Shown: positions 39,495 to 48,413 of the stretch, piece after piece
Position numbering within the stretch: the first letter of the stretch is position 1
Layout of the letters: each line of letters opens with the position of its first letter
Source of the DNA: an uncultured Clostridia bacterium
GTDB lineage: Bacteria > Bacillota > Clostridia > Christensenellales > CAG-314
Assembly: GCA_934203075.1 (NCBI GenBank)
Contig: CAKPYT010000033.1
Span: 1 to 57,225 of the forward strand
Reading direction: 5' to 3'
Length of the DNA: 57,225 nucleotides
Program-made: the position numbers and the translations under genes
Notes under the pieces: generated by a model
What the model was told of the DNA's origin: nothing
The model's input: only the letters and a program-made list of their open reading frames with translations
Databases searched by the model: none

Positions 39495-42368
39495 TTATTT
39501 GTTGCGAATGGCATCGATCGGCTTTTTGGAGGCAATTCTTTGCACCGGCAGGAAACTTGCCACGGCGGCAATTCCGACGCACAACAAAAACAGCACGACG
39601 ACCTGCCGCAGCCCGAACGAAAGCAACGTTACCAACAGCTGCATGCCGTTACGAACGGCATTGTTGATGACAACGGTTAAAACAATCGTTGCAACGGAAG
39701 CAAGCACGTAATTGATCATGGCAATGATGAAACTTTCCGAAAAGAAAATTGCGAATACGTCCTTGGAACGAGAACCGATGGCGCGCAAAATACCGATTTC
39801 TTTCCGTTTGTACGAAATGCTGGTTGCAATAAAATTCGAAAACATCAACACGGCAAAGACTGCAAATCCGACGCCGATCCAGGCAAAAATTTTACCGAGA
39901 CCTTCAAACAATTCGTTTGCGGTATCGATCGTATCCGTTACGTTGTTTGCAAACGTATACCGCACAAACCTTTCGGAGCCCTTTTCCACGTAGAAATGCT
40001 CGTTCGCAAGTTTCCGGATGGCGGAACGCGAAGCAGGCATCGGCGCCATTGCGCGTTCGAACGTCTTAACATCGTACGTGCTTACAACCGAATCCGCCAA
40101 AAGGAACATCTGTTGCTCCGTCCACGTCAGCTCCGAAGAGGACAGGTCATCCAAGATGCCGACGATGCGGTACGTTTTACAATCCTGCATCGTTTGATCT
40201 TTCACGGTTCCGTCCTCCGCTTTCGGGGCAAATGCCGCAGAAAGGTTCACAGAGGAAACTCCGTACTTTTTCAAAAACGCAACCTGCGCTTCCGTTGTTT
40301 CAATTTGGAAACTCCAGCTGCCTATCACGGTTTGCAGCGTTGTCGTATCCACTTTACCCTGTCCGTAAGTTTCCGAATCTTCGGCAGAAACCAAAATCTC
40401 GCTGAACTGCGAAGAATTCGCCGCGATCTGCGCAAAAACAGTTTTCGGCACAATGACTTCGTCTTCCTGCAAATCGTGCTTTGTCTGGAACCAGGAAACA
40501 AAACTTAAATATCTTGAAGTTACGGATCCGATATAGTTGCATCTGCCGGGATAAGAAGCCCCCTCACTGAAATACTGCAGTTCGTACGCCTGCATTTGCG
40601 TAACGCCCAGAACGTCTGCGGCGCAGCCGTTTGCAACATACACCAGAGAATACGGGCCATAGGTGCGCATGTTTGATATTTCGGACAAAAGCATCAATGC
40701 TTCGATGTTCATGTCGGACATGCCGCCGGTAAGCCACTCCTCCATTTTACGGTAGCGTTCCGGCTGAAAACCGGTGTTAATGACACCGACAATGCGCATC
40801 TTTTTATCGTCCAAGGTGATTTCTTTCCCTACCAGGTCGTCTGCACTGCCGATATTGCTGGTAAACGTTCCGGAGTTTTCGTCAAACGACGCACTTTCCG
40901 CGGTTTTATAGCCGCACCGACGGAACAACTCGCAGACGTAATCCGTCACGACGATTTCCGTAATTTCCTGATTTTTTTGGGGCAGTCTCCCGCTTAAAAC
41001 CGTATAGCCGAACCGCTGCAACGTGGCATCGTTCAGCTCGTACACCCCTTGCAGCGTCGAACTGTAAATCTGAGAATCGGAAGGTTTCCAAAGATAGTCG
41101 GAAAAACTCTCCTGCCATTCGTATACAGCCTGAAACTCGGTGCCGACCCGTGCGGACAATGCCGCCAGATCCTCCACCGTCATCGGAAGATTGCTGCGAT
41201 CCTTAAAAATCTCCCCGTCTTCCATGCGCATTTCGTTTTTGCGTACCGCTGCGTATTGCACATTCGTATCGACAATCGAATTGACAAATGCATCGTACTT
41301 GTTATAGGAAGCGACGGTGTCCGACAAACCGAACAGCGTAAAGGCGATGAAAGAGAGTAAAATCGTGAACGCCAGTTTTACCGGTTTCACTTTCAACCCG
41401 CTGGCCCCAATCGTGAACGCTCGCTTTAAACTCAACTTTGAGCGAATCGGCTTGTACGGTCTGGTTGTTGTTGTGGGTAAGGTTTTTTCATCCGTCGGGA
41501 CAAATTCCCCTTTCCTCCCGCTTTTTACTGCCTGTGAAACCTGCTTTAACTGCACGGGGGCCTCGTTCTTCAAAGAAGACAAATACTCGTTGATCCGAAT
41601 TCTGTCCTCCTCCGTCAGGAGATAACCTTGTTTCACCTCTATCGTGTTTTCGTGAAACGACAGTGCTTCTTCTGCCGGGGGCTCTTCTTCCCCTGCCTCT
41701 TTCGATACATCCGAAATGATTTTGCCGTCGGAAAGTTCAATGATCCGATCCGCATAACTTTCGGCAAACTCTCTGTCGTGGGAGACGACTAAAACGAGTT
41801 TATCGGAGGAAAGCCGTTTTAAGGTATCGAACACTTGCTTTCCGGTTGCGGAATCCAAAGCGCCGGTCGGTTCGTCCGCCATGATGATTTGAGGATTCTT
41901 TACCAAAGCACGTGCAATTGCCACGCGCTGCAACTGTCCGCCGGAAAGTTCGTTCGGGCGACGATCGCCCAATCCCTCCAGGTCCACCGTTTTCAGAATG
42001 GAATGAATCTCTTCATCCGTTGCACGCTTTCCCTGCAGTTCGAGGGCAATGGCAATGTTGGACGCCACGTTAAACTCCTGCAGGACATTATACGATTGGA
42101 AAATAAACCCGACATAGGTATTGCGATAACAGTCGAAATCGCTTTGTTTGAAGTTGGCGGAAGACGTGCCATTGATGACGATTTCTCCCTCATCCATTCG
42201 GTCAAGACCACCCAAAACATTGAGCAAGGTCGATTTGCCGCTGCCGGATTTGCCGAGAAGAAAAACCATTCCCGTATCCGGAAGAATTAAACTGACGTCG
42301 TTCAAAGCGCATACGGAAACGCCCTTTTTCGCCCGATAGATTTTTGTTAAATGATTTGCCTGTAGCAT
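39495..42368 (-). CDS. ABC transporter with ATPase and FtsX-type permease in one chain
   Basis: 957 aa. The N-terminal ATPase (1-225) has Walker A GKSGSGKST, signature LSGGQLQRVAIARA and Walker B IIMADEPTGALD. A linker of ~120 residues precedes TM1 (near LAFTILLSFIAFTLFGLSDTV), a ~400-aa extracytoplasmic domain, and three C-terminal TM helices of an FtsX domain. This is the MacB-like type VII ABC layout with both halves fused, used for mechanotransmission, peptide export or antimicrobial resistance. The substrate is unknown. SD AGGAGG precedes the ATG at 42368. It is monocistronic. Confidence 0.9.
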   Translation of the reverse strand: MLQANHLTKIYRAKKGVSVCALNDVSLILPDTGMVFLLGKSGSGKSTLLNVLGGLDRMDEGEIVINGTSSANFKQSDFDCYRNTYVGFIFQSYNVLQEFNVASNIAIALELQGKRATDEEIHSILKTVDLEGLGDRRPNELSGGQLQRVAIARALVKNPQIIMADEPTGALDSATGKQVFDTLKRLSSDKLVLVVSHDREFAESYADRIIELSDGKIISDVSKEAGEEEPPAEEALSFHENTIEVKQGYLLTEEDRIRINEYLSSLKNEAPVQLKQVSQAVKSGRKGEFVPTDEKTLPTTTTRPYKPIRSKLSLKRAFTIGASGLKVKPVKLAFTILLSFIAFTLFGLSDTVASYNKYDAFVNSIVDTNVQYAAVRKNEMRMEDGEIFKDRSNLPMTVEDLAALSARVGTEFQAVYEWQESFSDYLWKPSDSQIYSSTLQGVYELNDATLQRFGYTVLSGRLPQKNQEITEIVVTDYVCELFRRCGYKTAESASFDENSGTFTSNIGSADDLVGKEITLDDKKMRIVGVINTGFQPERYRKMEEWLTGGMSDMNIEALMLLSEISNMRTYGPYSLVYVANGCAADVLGVTQMQAYELQYFSEGASYPGRCNYIGSVTSRYLSFVSWFQTKHDLQEDEVIVPKTVFAQIAANSSQFSEILVSAEDSETYGQGKVDTTTLQTVIGSWSFQIETTEAQVAFLKKYGVSSVNLSAAFAPKAEDGTVKDQTMQDCKTYRIVGILDDLSSSELTWTEQQMFLLADSVVSTYDVKTFERAMAPMPASRSAIRKLANEHFYVEKGSERFVRYTFANNVTDTIDTANELFEGLGKIFAWIGVGFAVFAVLMFSNFIATSISYKRKEIGILRAIGSRSKDVFAIFFSESFIIAMINYVLASVATIVLTVVINNAVRNGMQLLVTLLSFGLRQVVVLFLLCVGIAAVASFLPVQRIASKKPIDAIRNK

Positions 42369-42395
42369 TTTGCTCCTACCTCCTTTCTTACGACG

Positions 42396-42461
42396 GAACC
42401 GTGTTCCTAAAAGGATTCTTGAATTACGAGTAATTATACTGCAAAACTCCCCGTCCGTCAA
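42396..42461 (-). promoter_or_regulatory. Promoter of the ABC transporter gene with two palindromes
   Basis: TTGACG (42456-42461), 17-nt spacer, TATAAT (42433-42438). AATTAC-GA-GTAATT (42422-42435) overlaps the -10, and GGAAC-CGT-GTTCC (about 42396-42408) lies in the leader. Both are candidate operators. Confidence 0.7.
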
Positions 42462-42620
42462 CAGCAAAGCACCTGCTCTTTGCGCAACGGCCACAAAGCC
42501 TCTCGCGAAGAGAACCGGCACGAGGAAGACGACTTACAACACCTGCAAGCAGGAGAAGAAACCTGAATTTTCCGGTTCTCCTTCCTTACGCCTTCTGCCC
42601 TGACGAAACCGATGGAAAAA

Positions 42621-42640
42621 GGCACTGCAAAAGCAGTGCC
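42621..42640 (-). terminator. Terminator of the cdaA-fprA operon
   Basis: GGCACTGC/GCAGTGCC, 4-nt loop, followed on the minus strand by TTTTTCC. Confidence 0.85.
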
Positions 42641-42659
42641 GATTCTTCGTGCGTTTCTC

Positions 42660-43847
42660 TTATGCTTGTTCTTCCTGCTCCAACGCATCTGCGACTTTCT
42701 GCGTTACTCCCTGCAGCACTTCCTCCGTTGGGACGTATTGCAGGCGAATCATATCGCAAAGAGGCGTAAATTTGCATTTGGTCAGTTCTTCCGTCAGGAT
42801 CGACGGACTTTGACCGCTCCACCCGTAGGAGCCGAACGCAAGGAATTTTTTCGGTTTCGGGGCAAGCCCTTTCATGTAGCACAAAAAGCTTGCGACGGTA
42901 GGCATAATGCCGTTATTCAGCGTGGGAGACCCGACGCAGACATATTTGCTGAGCATAACCTCCGTGATTGCTTCCGTATTATGCGTATACTTCAAGTCGA
43001 TCAGTTTATACGGAATCTTCTTCTGCTCGAAACCGGAAGCGATGGCATGCGCAATCTTATCCGTGCTGCCCCACATGCTGTCATACACGATAGAAGCCTG
43101 CTCGCAGCCTTCCTGACGGACGTAGCGTTTCTCGTACCGCTCCAGAATCTGCGGAATGTACTTTTTCCACATAATGCCGTGCATCGGGCAGATGACCTTG
43201 ATGGGCAGTCCGCCGAGTGCGTTTAACGCCCCCGTAACGGGTGCGGCATACGGCAAAACGATATTGGCATAGTACTTATCGGATTCACGGAAGACGTCTG
43301 CGATTTCCGGCACTTCTTCGTCCATTCTTTCGCTGGACGCGTAATGCTGCCCGAAGGCATCGTTGCTGAACAGAATTTCATCTTCCGGGATATAGCTTAC
43401 CATACTGTCCGGCCAGTGCACCATGGGCGTTTGCACAAATTTGACCGTCTTTTTTCCGAGGCTCAGCGAGTCCCCGGTCTTGACGCCGACGTACCCGAGG
43501 TCGCCGTAATGTGCTTTCAGCCCGGCAATTCCCGCAGGCGTACTCGTGATGATTTGCGCGTTTTTACAAGCGGCGGCCACCACAGGCAAAGCGCCGGTAT
43601 GATCCATTTCTACGTGGTTGCTGATGATATAGTCCACGCGATCCAGATCGACAACGGATTTTACACGTTCGAGCATTTCTGCCGCAAACGGTGCTTTTAC
43701 CGTATCGAAAATGGCAATTTTTTCATCCACAATCAGATACGCATTGTAGGTGCTGCCCTTTTTGGTTTCGTACCCGTGGAAGTTGCGCACGTTCCAATCG
43801 ATGGCTCCGACCCAATATACGCCTTTCGTAATTTCGTATGCTTTCAT
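42660..43847 (-). CDS. FprA-family flavodiiron protein
   Basis: 395 aa. N-terminal MBL-like diiron domain (1-250) with ligands in SNHVEMDHTGAL and later His/Asp residues (MVHWPDS, SNDAFGQH). A C-terminal flavodoxin domain (255-395) has the FMN loop YDSMWGSTDKIA. Such enzymes reduce O2 or NO to harmless products in anaerobes, taking electrons from rubredoxin or F420H2. This suggests an obligate anaerobe. SD GGAG. It starts 17 bp after the aspartokinase remnant in the same transcript. Confidence 0.94.
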   Translation of the reverse strand: MKAYEITKGVYWVGAIDWNVRNFHGYETKKGSTYNAYLIVDEKIAIFDTVKAPFAAEMLERVKSVVDLDRVDYIISNHVEMDHTGALPVVAAACKNAQIITSTPAGIAGLKAHYGDLGYVGVKTGDSLSLGKKTVKFVQTPMVHWPDSMVSYIPEDEILFSNDAFGQHYASSERMDEEVPEIADVFRESDKYYANIVLPYAAPVTGALNALGGLPIKVICPMHGIMWKKYIPQILERYEKRYVRQEGCEQASIVYDSMWGSTDKIAHAIASGFEQKKIPYKLIDLKYTHNTEAITEVMLSKYVCVGSPTLNNGIMPTVASFLCYMKGLAPKPKKFLAFGSYGWSGQSPSILTEELTKCKFTPLCDMIRLQYVPTEEVLQGVTQKVADALEQEEQA

Positions 43848-43864
43848 TTGTACTCTCCTTTTTG

Positions 43865-45127
43865 TTACAAATTTGATATGCTGTGTTGCAGGATACGGAC
43901 CGCTTCCCCGGCCTGCGTCTGCCGAACGGCAAACGTCGTGTGGTTTGCGGAACCGAAATCAATCGTAAATAATTCTACGCCGCTCTCTTCCAGAGCCGTG
44001 ACGATACGCCCGAGGGGTGGCTTCTGCCGGAACGAAAAAGCAACGATTGCCAGATCCTCCTGTATGCGAACGAAGTCCGCGGGAGTGTTGCAATCAAAAT
44101 GCCTGAGCACGTTTTTATCCCCTCCGCGGAACAGCAACGTAAAACTCTGCGCCCCGCAGGAAATATACTCCACCGATACCCCGAAGGATTGAAACCGTTC
44201 CGAAACAAGCATCGCCTGACGAAACACGTCCTCCTCCCCGGTCTGCACCAATACGGCACGGTATCCTTCTTTGACGTTGATACCGAAACCGCCGTTGCGC
44301 TGCGCTTCGCTGACGACGAGCGTTCCCCCTCCCTCCGGATGAAAAAGATTGCGGACATGAATCGGGATGCCCGTTTCCGCAACCGGTCATACCGTTTGCT
44401 CGTGCAATACCCCGGCGCCGAACCGAGAAAGAGTTTTCATTTCCTCGTAGGACAGGCACGGAATGGTTTCCGCCCGATCGCAATAGTTCGGATTTGCCGA
44501 CAGAACACCGTCGACGTCCGTCCAGTTTTCGTACAAGTCGGCCTCGACCGCCCGTGCGACAATGGCACCGGTTACATCGCTGCCCCCGCGGGAAAACGTT
44601 ACGACGTTTCCTTTTTCGTCACTGCCGTAAAAGCCCGGGATCACCGCGTACGGGATGAGTGCAAGCTTCTCCTTTGTTGTGACATAACTTGCGTCGAAAT
44701 TTGCCTTGGTGCCGCAAAATCGAATGATGCCGACGGCATCCAACATCGGCCATTGCAGCAATTCCGCCAACATTGCTGCACAAAGATACTCTCCCCTGGA
44801 CGCAAAAAATGCTTCGTACGGATGCTCCGCCAGGGCTCGTTCCGTTTCCTGCAGGCAAGCCCGCATTCCCTTGACGTTCAGCTCGTCTGCCAAACGAAAA
44901 AAGCGGCTGCGCACCTGCTGCCAGGCATCGCTTTTGCCGCAGAGACTTTCCCGATACGCGGCAAGCAACAAATCCGTGATTTTATCGTCGCCTTTTGTTC
45001 TGCGCCCGGGTGCAGACACCACGACATACCGCCGTTGTTTGTTCTGACGCACCAGCGCACAAAGCGAGCGCACCGCTTCCGGCGTTGCCGTTGCGCTTCC
45101 GCCGAATTTGCACACAATACATTGCAT
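43865..45127 (-). pseudogene. lysC: Aspartokinase interrupted by an in-frame TGA
   Basis: One continuous frame of 421 codons encodes a full-length aspartate kinase: N-terminal KFGGSATATPEAVR, FSRGGSDVTGAIVA, DVDGVLSANPN and the end of the kinase domain FGAGVLHEQTV. A TGA at 44387-44389 follows. The same frame then continues as PVAETGIPIHVRNLFHPEGGGT and two ACT domains down to 43865. The stop is exactly where homologues have a non-stop residue. Aspartokinase makes aspartyl phosphate for lysine, DAP and threonine. TGA is a normal stop elsewhere in this window, so this is a nonsense mutation, a sequencing error, or readthrough. Its neighbours are the CdaR-like peptide upstream and fprA downstream. 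Confidence 0.85.
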
Positions 45128-45179
45128 TCCGTTGCCTCCTCTCTACTGCAATGTATTCCGAGGAGGCGGATTCCATAAC

Positions 45180-45326
45180 CTAAGCGGCAAAACCGAGTGC
45201 CAGCCACAACAAAAAGCCGAGGCATAGCGCCACCAGTTTATACCCCCAGTTTTCCACGATAAGGAAACGCAGAACCTGACCGAACGAAACGTTTCTTTCT
45301 TTTTTTTGTTCCTGGTTATTCTTCAT
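45180..45326 (-). CDS. 48-aa CdaR (YbbR)-like single-TM peptide
   Basis: Short ORF starting ATG at 45326, overlapping the cdaA 3' end by 11 bp, with a perfect GGAGG SD inside cdaA. The product has a charged N-terminus (MKNNQEQKKERN), then VENWGYKLVALCLGFLLWLALG, one TM helix that matches the conserved N-terminal anchor of CdaR, the membrane regulator normally encoded right after cdaA. The stop comes just after the helix and none of the YbbR repeats follow; the next gene begins 52 bp away. It may be a minimal CdaA partner or a truncated relic. Confidence 0.75.
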   Translation of the reverse strand: MKNNQEQKKERNVSFGQVLRFLIVENWGYKLVALCLGFLLWLALGFAA

Positions 45327-46155
45327 TTCCTAACCTCCAAAATGCGTTCAGGCGCGTGCGATCCTCTGTATGATAAGCGCATTGCAACGCTTCCGTCAAC
45401 AATTCCGCATCCAGATACCGTTTGATTTTACCGTTATACATAACGGATATGATGCCCGTTTCTTCACTGACGACGATTGCCGTAACGGAAGGATTCATTT
45501 CCGTCATGCCGATCGCCGCACGGTGGCGGGTTCCCAAATTCCGATCCACCGTGGTGGACTGCGTCAAAGGCAGATAGCACCCGGCGGCAAGCACCGTATT
45601 TTTGCTGATCAGCACTGCCCCGTCGTGCAGCGGAGACTTGGGGAAAAACAACGTTTCCAACAATTCGGAAGATAGTTTTGCGTTCAAAATTGTGCCGCTT
45701 TCCAAAATATAGTTCGAAACGTACTCCGGCGCAATGATCATTAAGGCGCCGATATCCTGCTTGGCCATGCTCTGCGACGCCTTTACGATCATGGAGATGA
45801 CCCGATCGATTTCCTCGTTACTGAGCTCGATATTTTGCGTATAATGCTGTTTTTGCAGACGCCAGCTCAGATGCGTCACGTCCCGGCGTACGTCCTGCGC
45901 AAACACGATGACGGAACACAAAACAATGAATACAAAATATAAAATCACTTCTGCCTTTTGCAAACGCACCGCAAAGAAGTGGTACAGAGCAAACAAAAGC
46001 GTGAGTAAAATCACAAGTTTGGCATACCACCCTGCATGTTTTGCTTCTGCATAGGCAAAAACGAGATAACATGTTAGCGCAAAAACCACTGCGGTAACCA
46101 CGTCTCCCACCGAAACGTGAGTAAATGCAGTGCTTAGGTATTTTACAAATTCCAT
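45316..46155 (-). CDS. cdaA: Diadenylate cyclase CdaA
   Basis: 279 aa. Three N-terminal TM helices (residues about 12-90), then the DAC domain with the ATP-binding motifs DGA (SPLHDGAVLIS) and RHR (LGTRHRAAIGMTE). It makes c-di-AMP from two ATP, controlling potassium and osmotic balance and cell-wall homeostasis. The usual partners are cdaR and glmM. Here cdaR is reduced to a 48-aa TM peptide and glmM is absent. SD GGAG lies before the ATG. Confidence 0.96.
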   Translation of the reverse strand: MEFVKYLSTAFTHVSVGDVVTAVVFALTCYLVFAYAEAKHAGWYAKLVILLTLLFALYHFFAVRLQKAEVILYFVFIVLCSVIVFAQDVRRDVTHLSWRLQKQHYTQNIELSNEEIDRVISMIVKASQSMAKQDIGALMIIAPEYVSNYILESGTILNAKLSSELLETLFFPKSPLHDGAVLISKNTVLAAGCYLPLTQSTTVDRNLGTRHRAAIGMTEMNPSVTAIVVSEETGIISVMYNGKIKRYLDAELLTEALQCAYHTEDRTRLNAFWRLGNEE

Positions 46156-46184
46156 CGCTGAATCTCCGACGTTGTTTATTATTT

Positions 46185-46212
46185 ATTGTACTATATTTTA
46201 TAAATTTGTAAA
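46185..46212 (-). promoter_or_regulatory. Sigma-A promoter of cdaA
   Basis: TTTACA (46207-46212), 16-nt spacer, TACAAT (46185-46190). Confidence 0.65.
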
Positions 46213-46250
46213 ATGCTTTTGAAGGAAAAAAGCAATTTTAAGCAAAAAAA

Positions 46251-46288
46251 GCAAGAAAAACACGGGAAAACCGCAGTGTTTTTCTTGC
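46251..46288 (-). terminator. Terminator of ddh
   Basis: 13-bp perfect stem GCAAGAAAAACAC/GTGTTTTTCTTGC with a 12-nt loop, followed on the minus strand by T7. Confidence 0.9.
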
Positions 46289-46355
46289 CGATTTACGCTC
46301 GCCTGTTTTGAGAATTCCCTGTGCGTATTTCGAAGGGACTTTCCGCCGAACCGGG

Positions 46356-47288
46356 TCAAATCATGTCTTTCCGATCCGTCAGCCAACTCACCGGGATTTC
46401 CGTCACGTCAAAACACCCGTAATGCCCGAGCTCCTTCAATCGTACCGCAGCTCGCAGATAGGCTACCGTCACGGCAGCGGTGAATAGCGGATTGGAATGC
46501 AATTTTAAGGAGAAACCGGCTTTGCATTCGTTTGACGAATCCGCAATGCCGACAAATCCTTCGTGCGGTAACGCGGCGCGATACCTTAGCACTTTGCGCT
46601 GGGAACAAAAATGTACGCGTACATCATAGCCTTGGAAATAATGCGGAATGGATCGGATTTCTTTCACAATCCGCCCGCGCCCGGCCGTGGCAGTAGTCGA
46701 GACATAGCAGACGCGCCGATGCGCCTCCGTTTCGCCAATAATTTCTCCTTTGCGGATGCGACGGCGCACTCCACGCTTCGGTACCGTAAACTGAACGGCA
46801 TCCGTTACCCCGTCGATTTGCCGCAGCATGTTGCTATGCCCCTGACTGACCCCCTTTCCCCACAGCGTCTGCACGATTGCCTGCCCGTTCAGTGCTACGG
46901 CATACGTCCGCAACACGGAAAACAGCCCGGGATCCCACCCGACGCCGATGACCGAACAGGTTTGATGTTTCAGATTCTCCTCTTCCAAAGATTTTCGATA
47001 AGAAGACATTTCCGCATGCACGTCGAAGGCATCGACCGTACAAAACGTTTGTGCCAGCTCCGGCGCATAGCGGGGCAAATCCACCCGGGAACCCAGACAC
47101 AACGCCAAAACGTCCAGATCTTTTGCGAATGTACTTGCTTCGCGCAGATCATAGACGGGAACGTCGCAAACCACTTGCTGCGGACGTCGCGTAAAGACGC
47201 AGACCGCTTGCATCTGAGGTTCCTTTTGTACCCTCTCCAAAACGCACTTTCCTAAATTTCCGAAACCGACAATCCCGACCCGAATCAT
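46356..47288 (-). CDS. ddh: meso-Diaminopimelate dehydrogenase
   Basis: 310 aa NADP-dependent enzyme that converts tetrahydrodipicolinate directly to meso-DAP, the one-step route to lysine and peptidoglycan precursors. Rossmann motif VGIVGFGNLGK at the N-terminus, the family signature VGWDPGLFS and WGKGVSQGHSNMLRQIDGV, and the conserved end NPLFTAAVTVAYLRAA. SD GGAGGG before the ATG at 47288. The aspartokinase of the same pathway is interrupted nearby, so another aspartokinase is expected elsewhere in the genome. Confidence 0.95.
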   Translation of the reverse strand: MIRVGIVGFGNLGKCVLERVQKEPQMQAVCVFTRRPQQVVCDVPVYDLREASTFAKDLDVLALCLGSRVDLPRYAPELAQTFCTVDAFDVHAEMSSYRKSLEEENLKHQTCSVIGVGWDPGLFSVLRTYAVALNGQAIVQTLWGKGVSQGHSNMLRQIDGVTDAVQFTVPKRGVRRRIRKGEIIGETEAHRRVCYVSTTATAGRGRIVKEIRSIPHYFQGYDVRVHFCSQRKVLRYRAALPHEGFVGIADSSNECKAGFSLKLHSNPLFTAAVTVAYLRAAVRLKELGHYGCFDVTEIPVSWLTDRKDMI

Positions 47289-47307
47289 AATCCCTCCAAA
47301 TCTTTCC

Positions 47308-47338
47308 AAAAAAGAGCGAAAATTCTTTCGCTCTTTTT
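47308..47338 (-). terminator. Terminator downstream of the Bax-inhibitor gene
   Basis: AAAAAGAGCGAA/TTCGCTCTTTTT, 6-nt loop. It lies between the Bax-inhibitor gene and ddh. Confidence 0.85.
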
Positions 47339-47405
47339 GTATTTTCAGTATTATGATAGACGTATTCTTTGATGATATGACGATTTTTTGAAATTCCCTT
47401 CCGTT

Positions 47406-48155
47406 TTAATCTTTTCGATCCGCAAAAATTGCCAAAATTCTTAAGAACTCCACATACAGCCAGATCAAAGAAACGACCAACGAGAAGGATGCCTTCCATT
47501 CCAAAGACTTAGGTTGAGCACAGGCTACGATCTGATTTACGTTATCCACGTCGATCAACAGATTAAATGCCGCAAGGCAGGTCATGACAACACAAACGAG
47601 CAACTGCAGCCAAAAACTGTTTGCAAAAACAAGAGCAATCGACGGAAGAATCAAAGTGAGAAGCCACAACAACAACTGCACCACGACTACGGAAATCATT
47701 GCAATAAACACCGTATTGCGCAGGCGTCTTCCGGCACGCAGTACCCCTGTTGCATTCAGCAGAATCGTGATGCCGAGCGTAATGACGGTGGCAAGCAGCG
47801 CCCCGAATACGATGCCGCGATACACGCCTTCAAATAACATGGAAAGCGTACCGACCAAAAAGCCTTCGCTCAGTACGTAGACTGAACCGAGCACCGGCGT
47901 AGCGATACGATAGGCCAACAAACCGCTGATCACCGCCGCAATGGCGCAGCCGACCGATACCCCGTAATACAACGGGTAGTTTTCTGCAATGACTCTTTGA
48001 AACAATACGACGGAGATAATCGCCGATAAAAAAGTTAAACCGACAAAATACAAACTTTTCAGAGCAATCCCCCGGTACGTACACGGCTCGCTTACGACTC
48101 CCGTCGCCGGCGTTGCCGTCAGCATTCTGGTGATTGCAGGGTTTCCGTTTTTCAT
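47406..48155 (-). CDS. Bax inhibitor-1/YccA-family membrane protein
   Basis: 249 aa with seven TM helices and the acidic C-terminal region ending in RILAIFADRKD. The helix with NLLIDVDNVNQIV holds the conserved Asp residues thought to gate calcium leak in BsYetJ. The sequence is closest to the YccA_like DUF4870-free group, with GVLRAGRRLRNTVFIA. It may stabilise membrane protein quality control or leak Ca2+; neither can be decided here. SD GGAGG. Divergent to glyS. Confidence 0.85.
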   Translation of the reverse strand: MKNGNPAITRMLTATPATGVVSEPCTYRGIALKSLYFVGLTFLSAIISVVLFQRVIAENYPLYYGVSVGCAIAAVISGLLAYRIATPVLGSVYVLSEGFLVGTLSMLFEGVYRGIVFGALLATVITLGITILLNATGVLRAGRRLRNTVFIAMISVVVVQLLLWLLTLILPSIALVFANSFWLQLLVCVVMTCLAAFNLLIDVDNVNQIVACAQPKSLEWKASFSLVVSLIWLYVEFLRILAIFADRKD

Positions 48156-48269
48156 ATCGATTTTCCTCCTTCAAACCCTTTTTTCGAAAAAACGTTTTGA
48201 AAATTATTCCTGATGAGAAGCACTTTATTCCTTCCCCTCCATAAAAGAACCTCGTTTTTTCGTGAAGAC

Positions 48270-48298
48270 AGTATAAGCCTTTTTCGCTTTGCTGTCAA
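48270..48298 (-). promoter_or_regulatory. Consensus promoter of the Bax-inhibitor gene
   Basis: TTGACA (48293-48298), 17-nt spacer, TATACT (48270-48275). Confidence 0.88.
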
Positions 48299-48342
48299 GT
48301 TGAAAACTCCTATGGGAGAACTCGAAACACCGGTCAGAAGCA

Positions 48343-48371
48343 TTGACAAAACAGCGGTACTCGTCTATAAT
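48343..48371 (+). promoter_or_regulatory. Consensus promoter of glyS
   Basis: TTGACA (48343-48348), 17-nt spacer, TATAAT (48366-48371). The leader is only about 35 nt, too short for a T-box. Confidence 0.93.
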
Positions 48372-48413
48372 ATTCGCATCAGCGAAACAAGAGGCAAAGG
48401 AAGGTATCGGCTT

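Noticed and set aside
44387..44389. TGA reassigned to an amino acid in this organism
   Set aside because: TGA clearly ends other genes here (for example ruvB and the MBL hydrolase), so a global code change does not explain the aspartokinase stop.
48372..48413. T-box riboswitch for glyS
   Set aside because: The leader after the consensus promoter is only about 35 nt, with no T-box or specifier structure.
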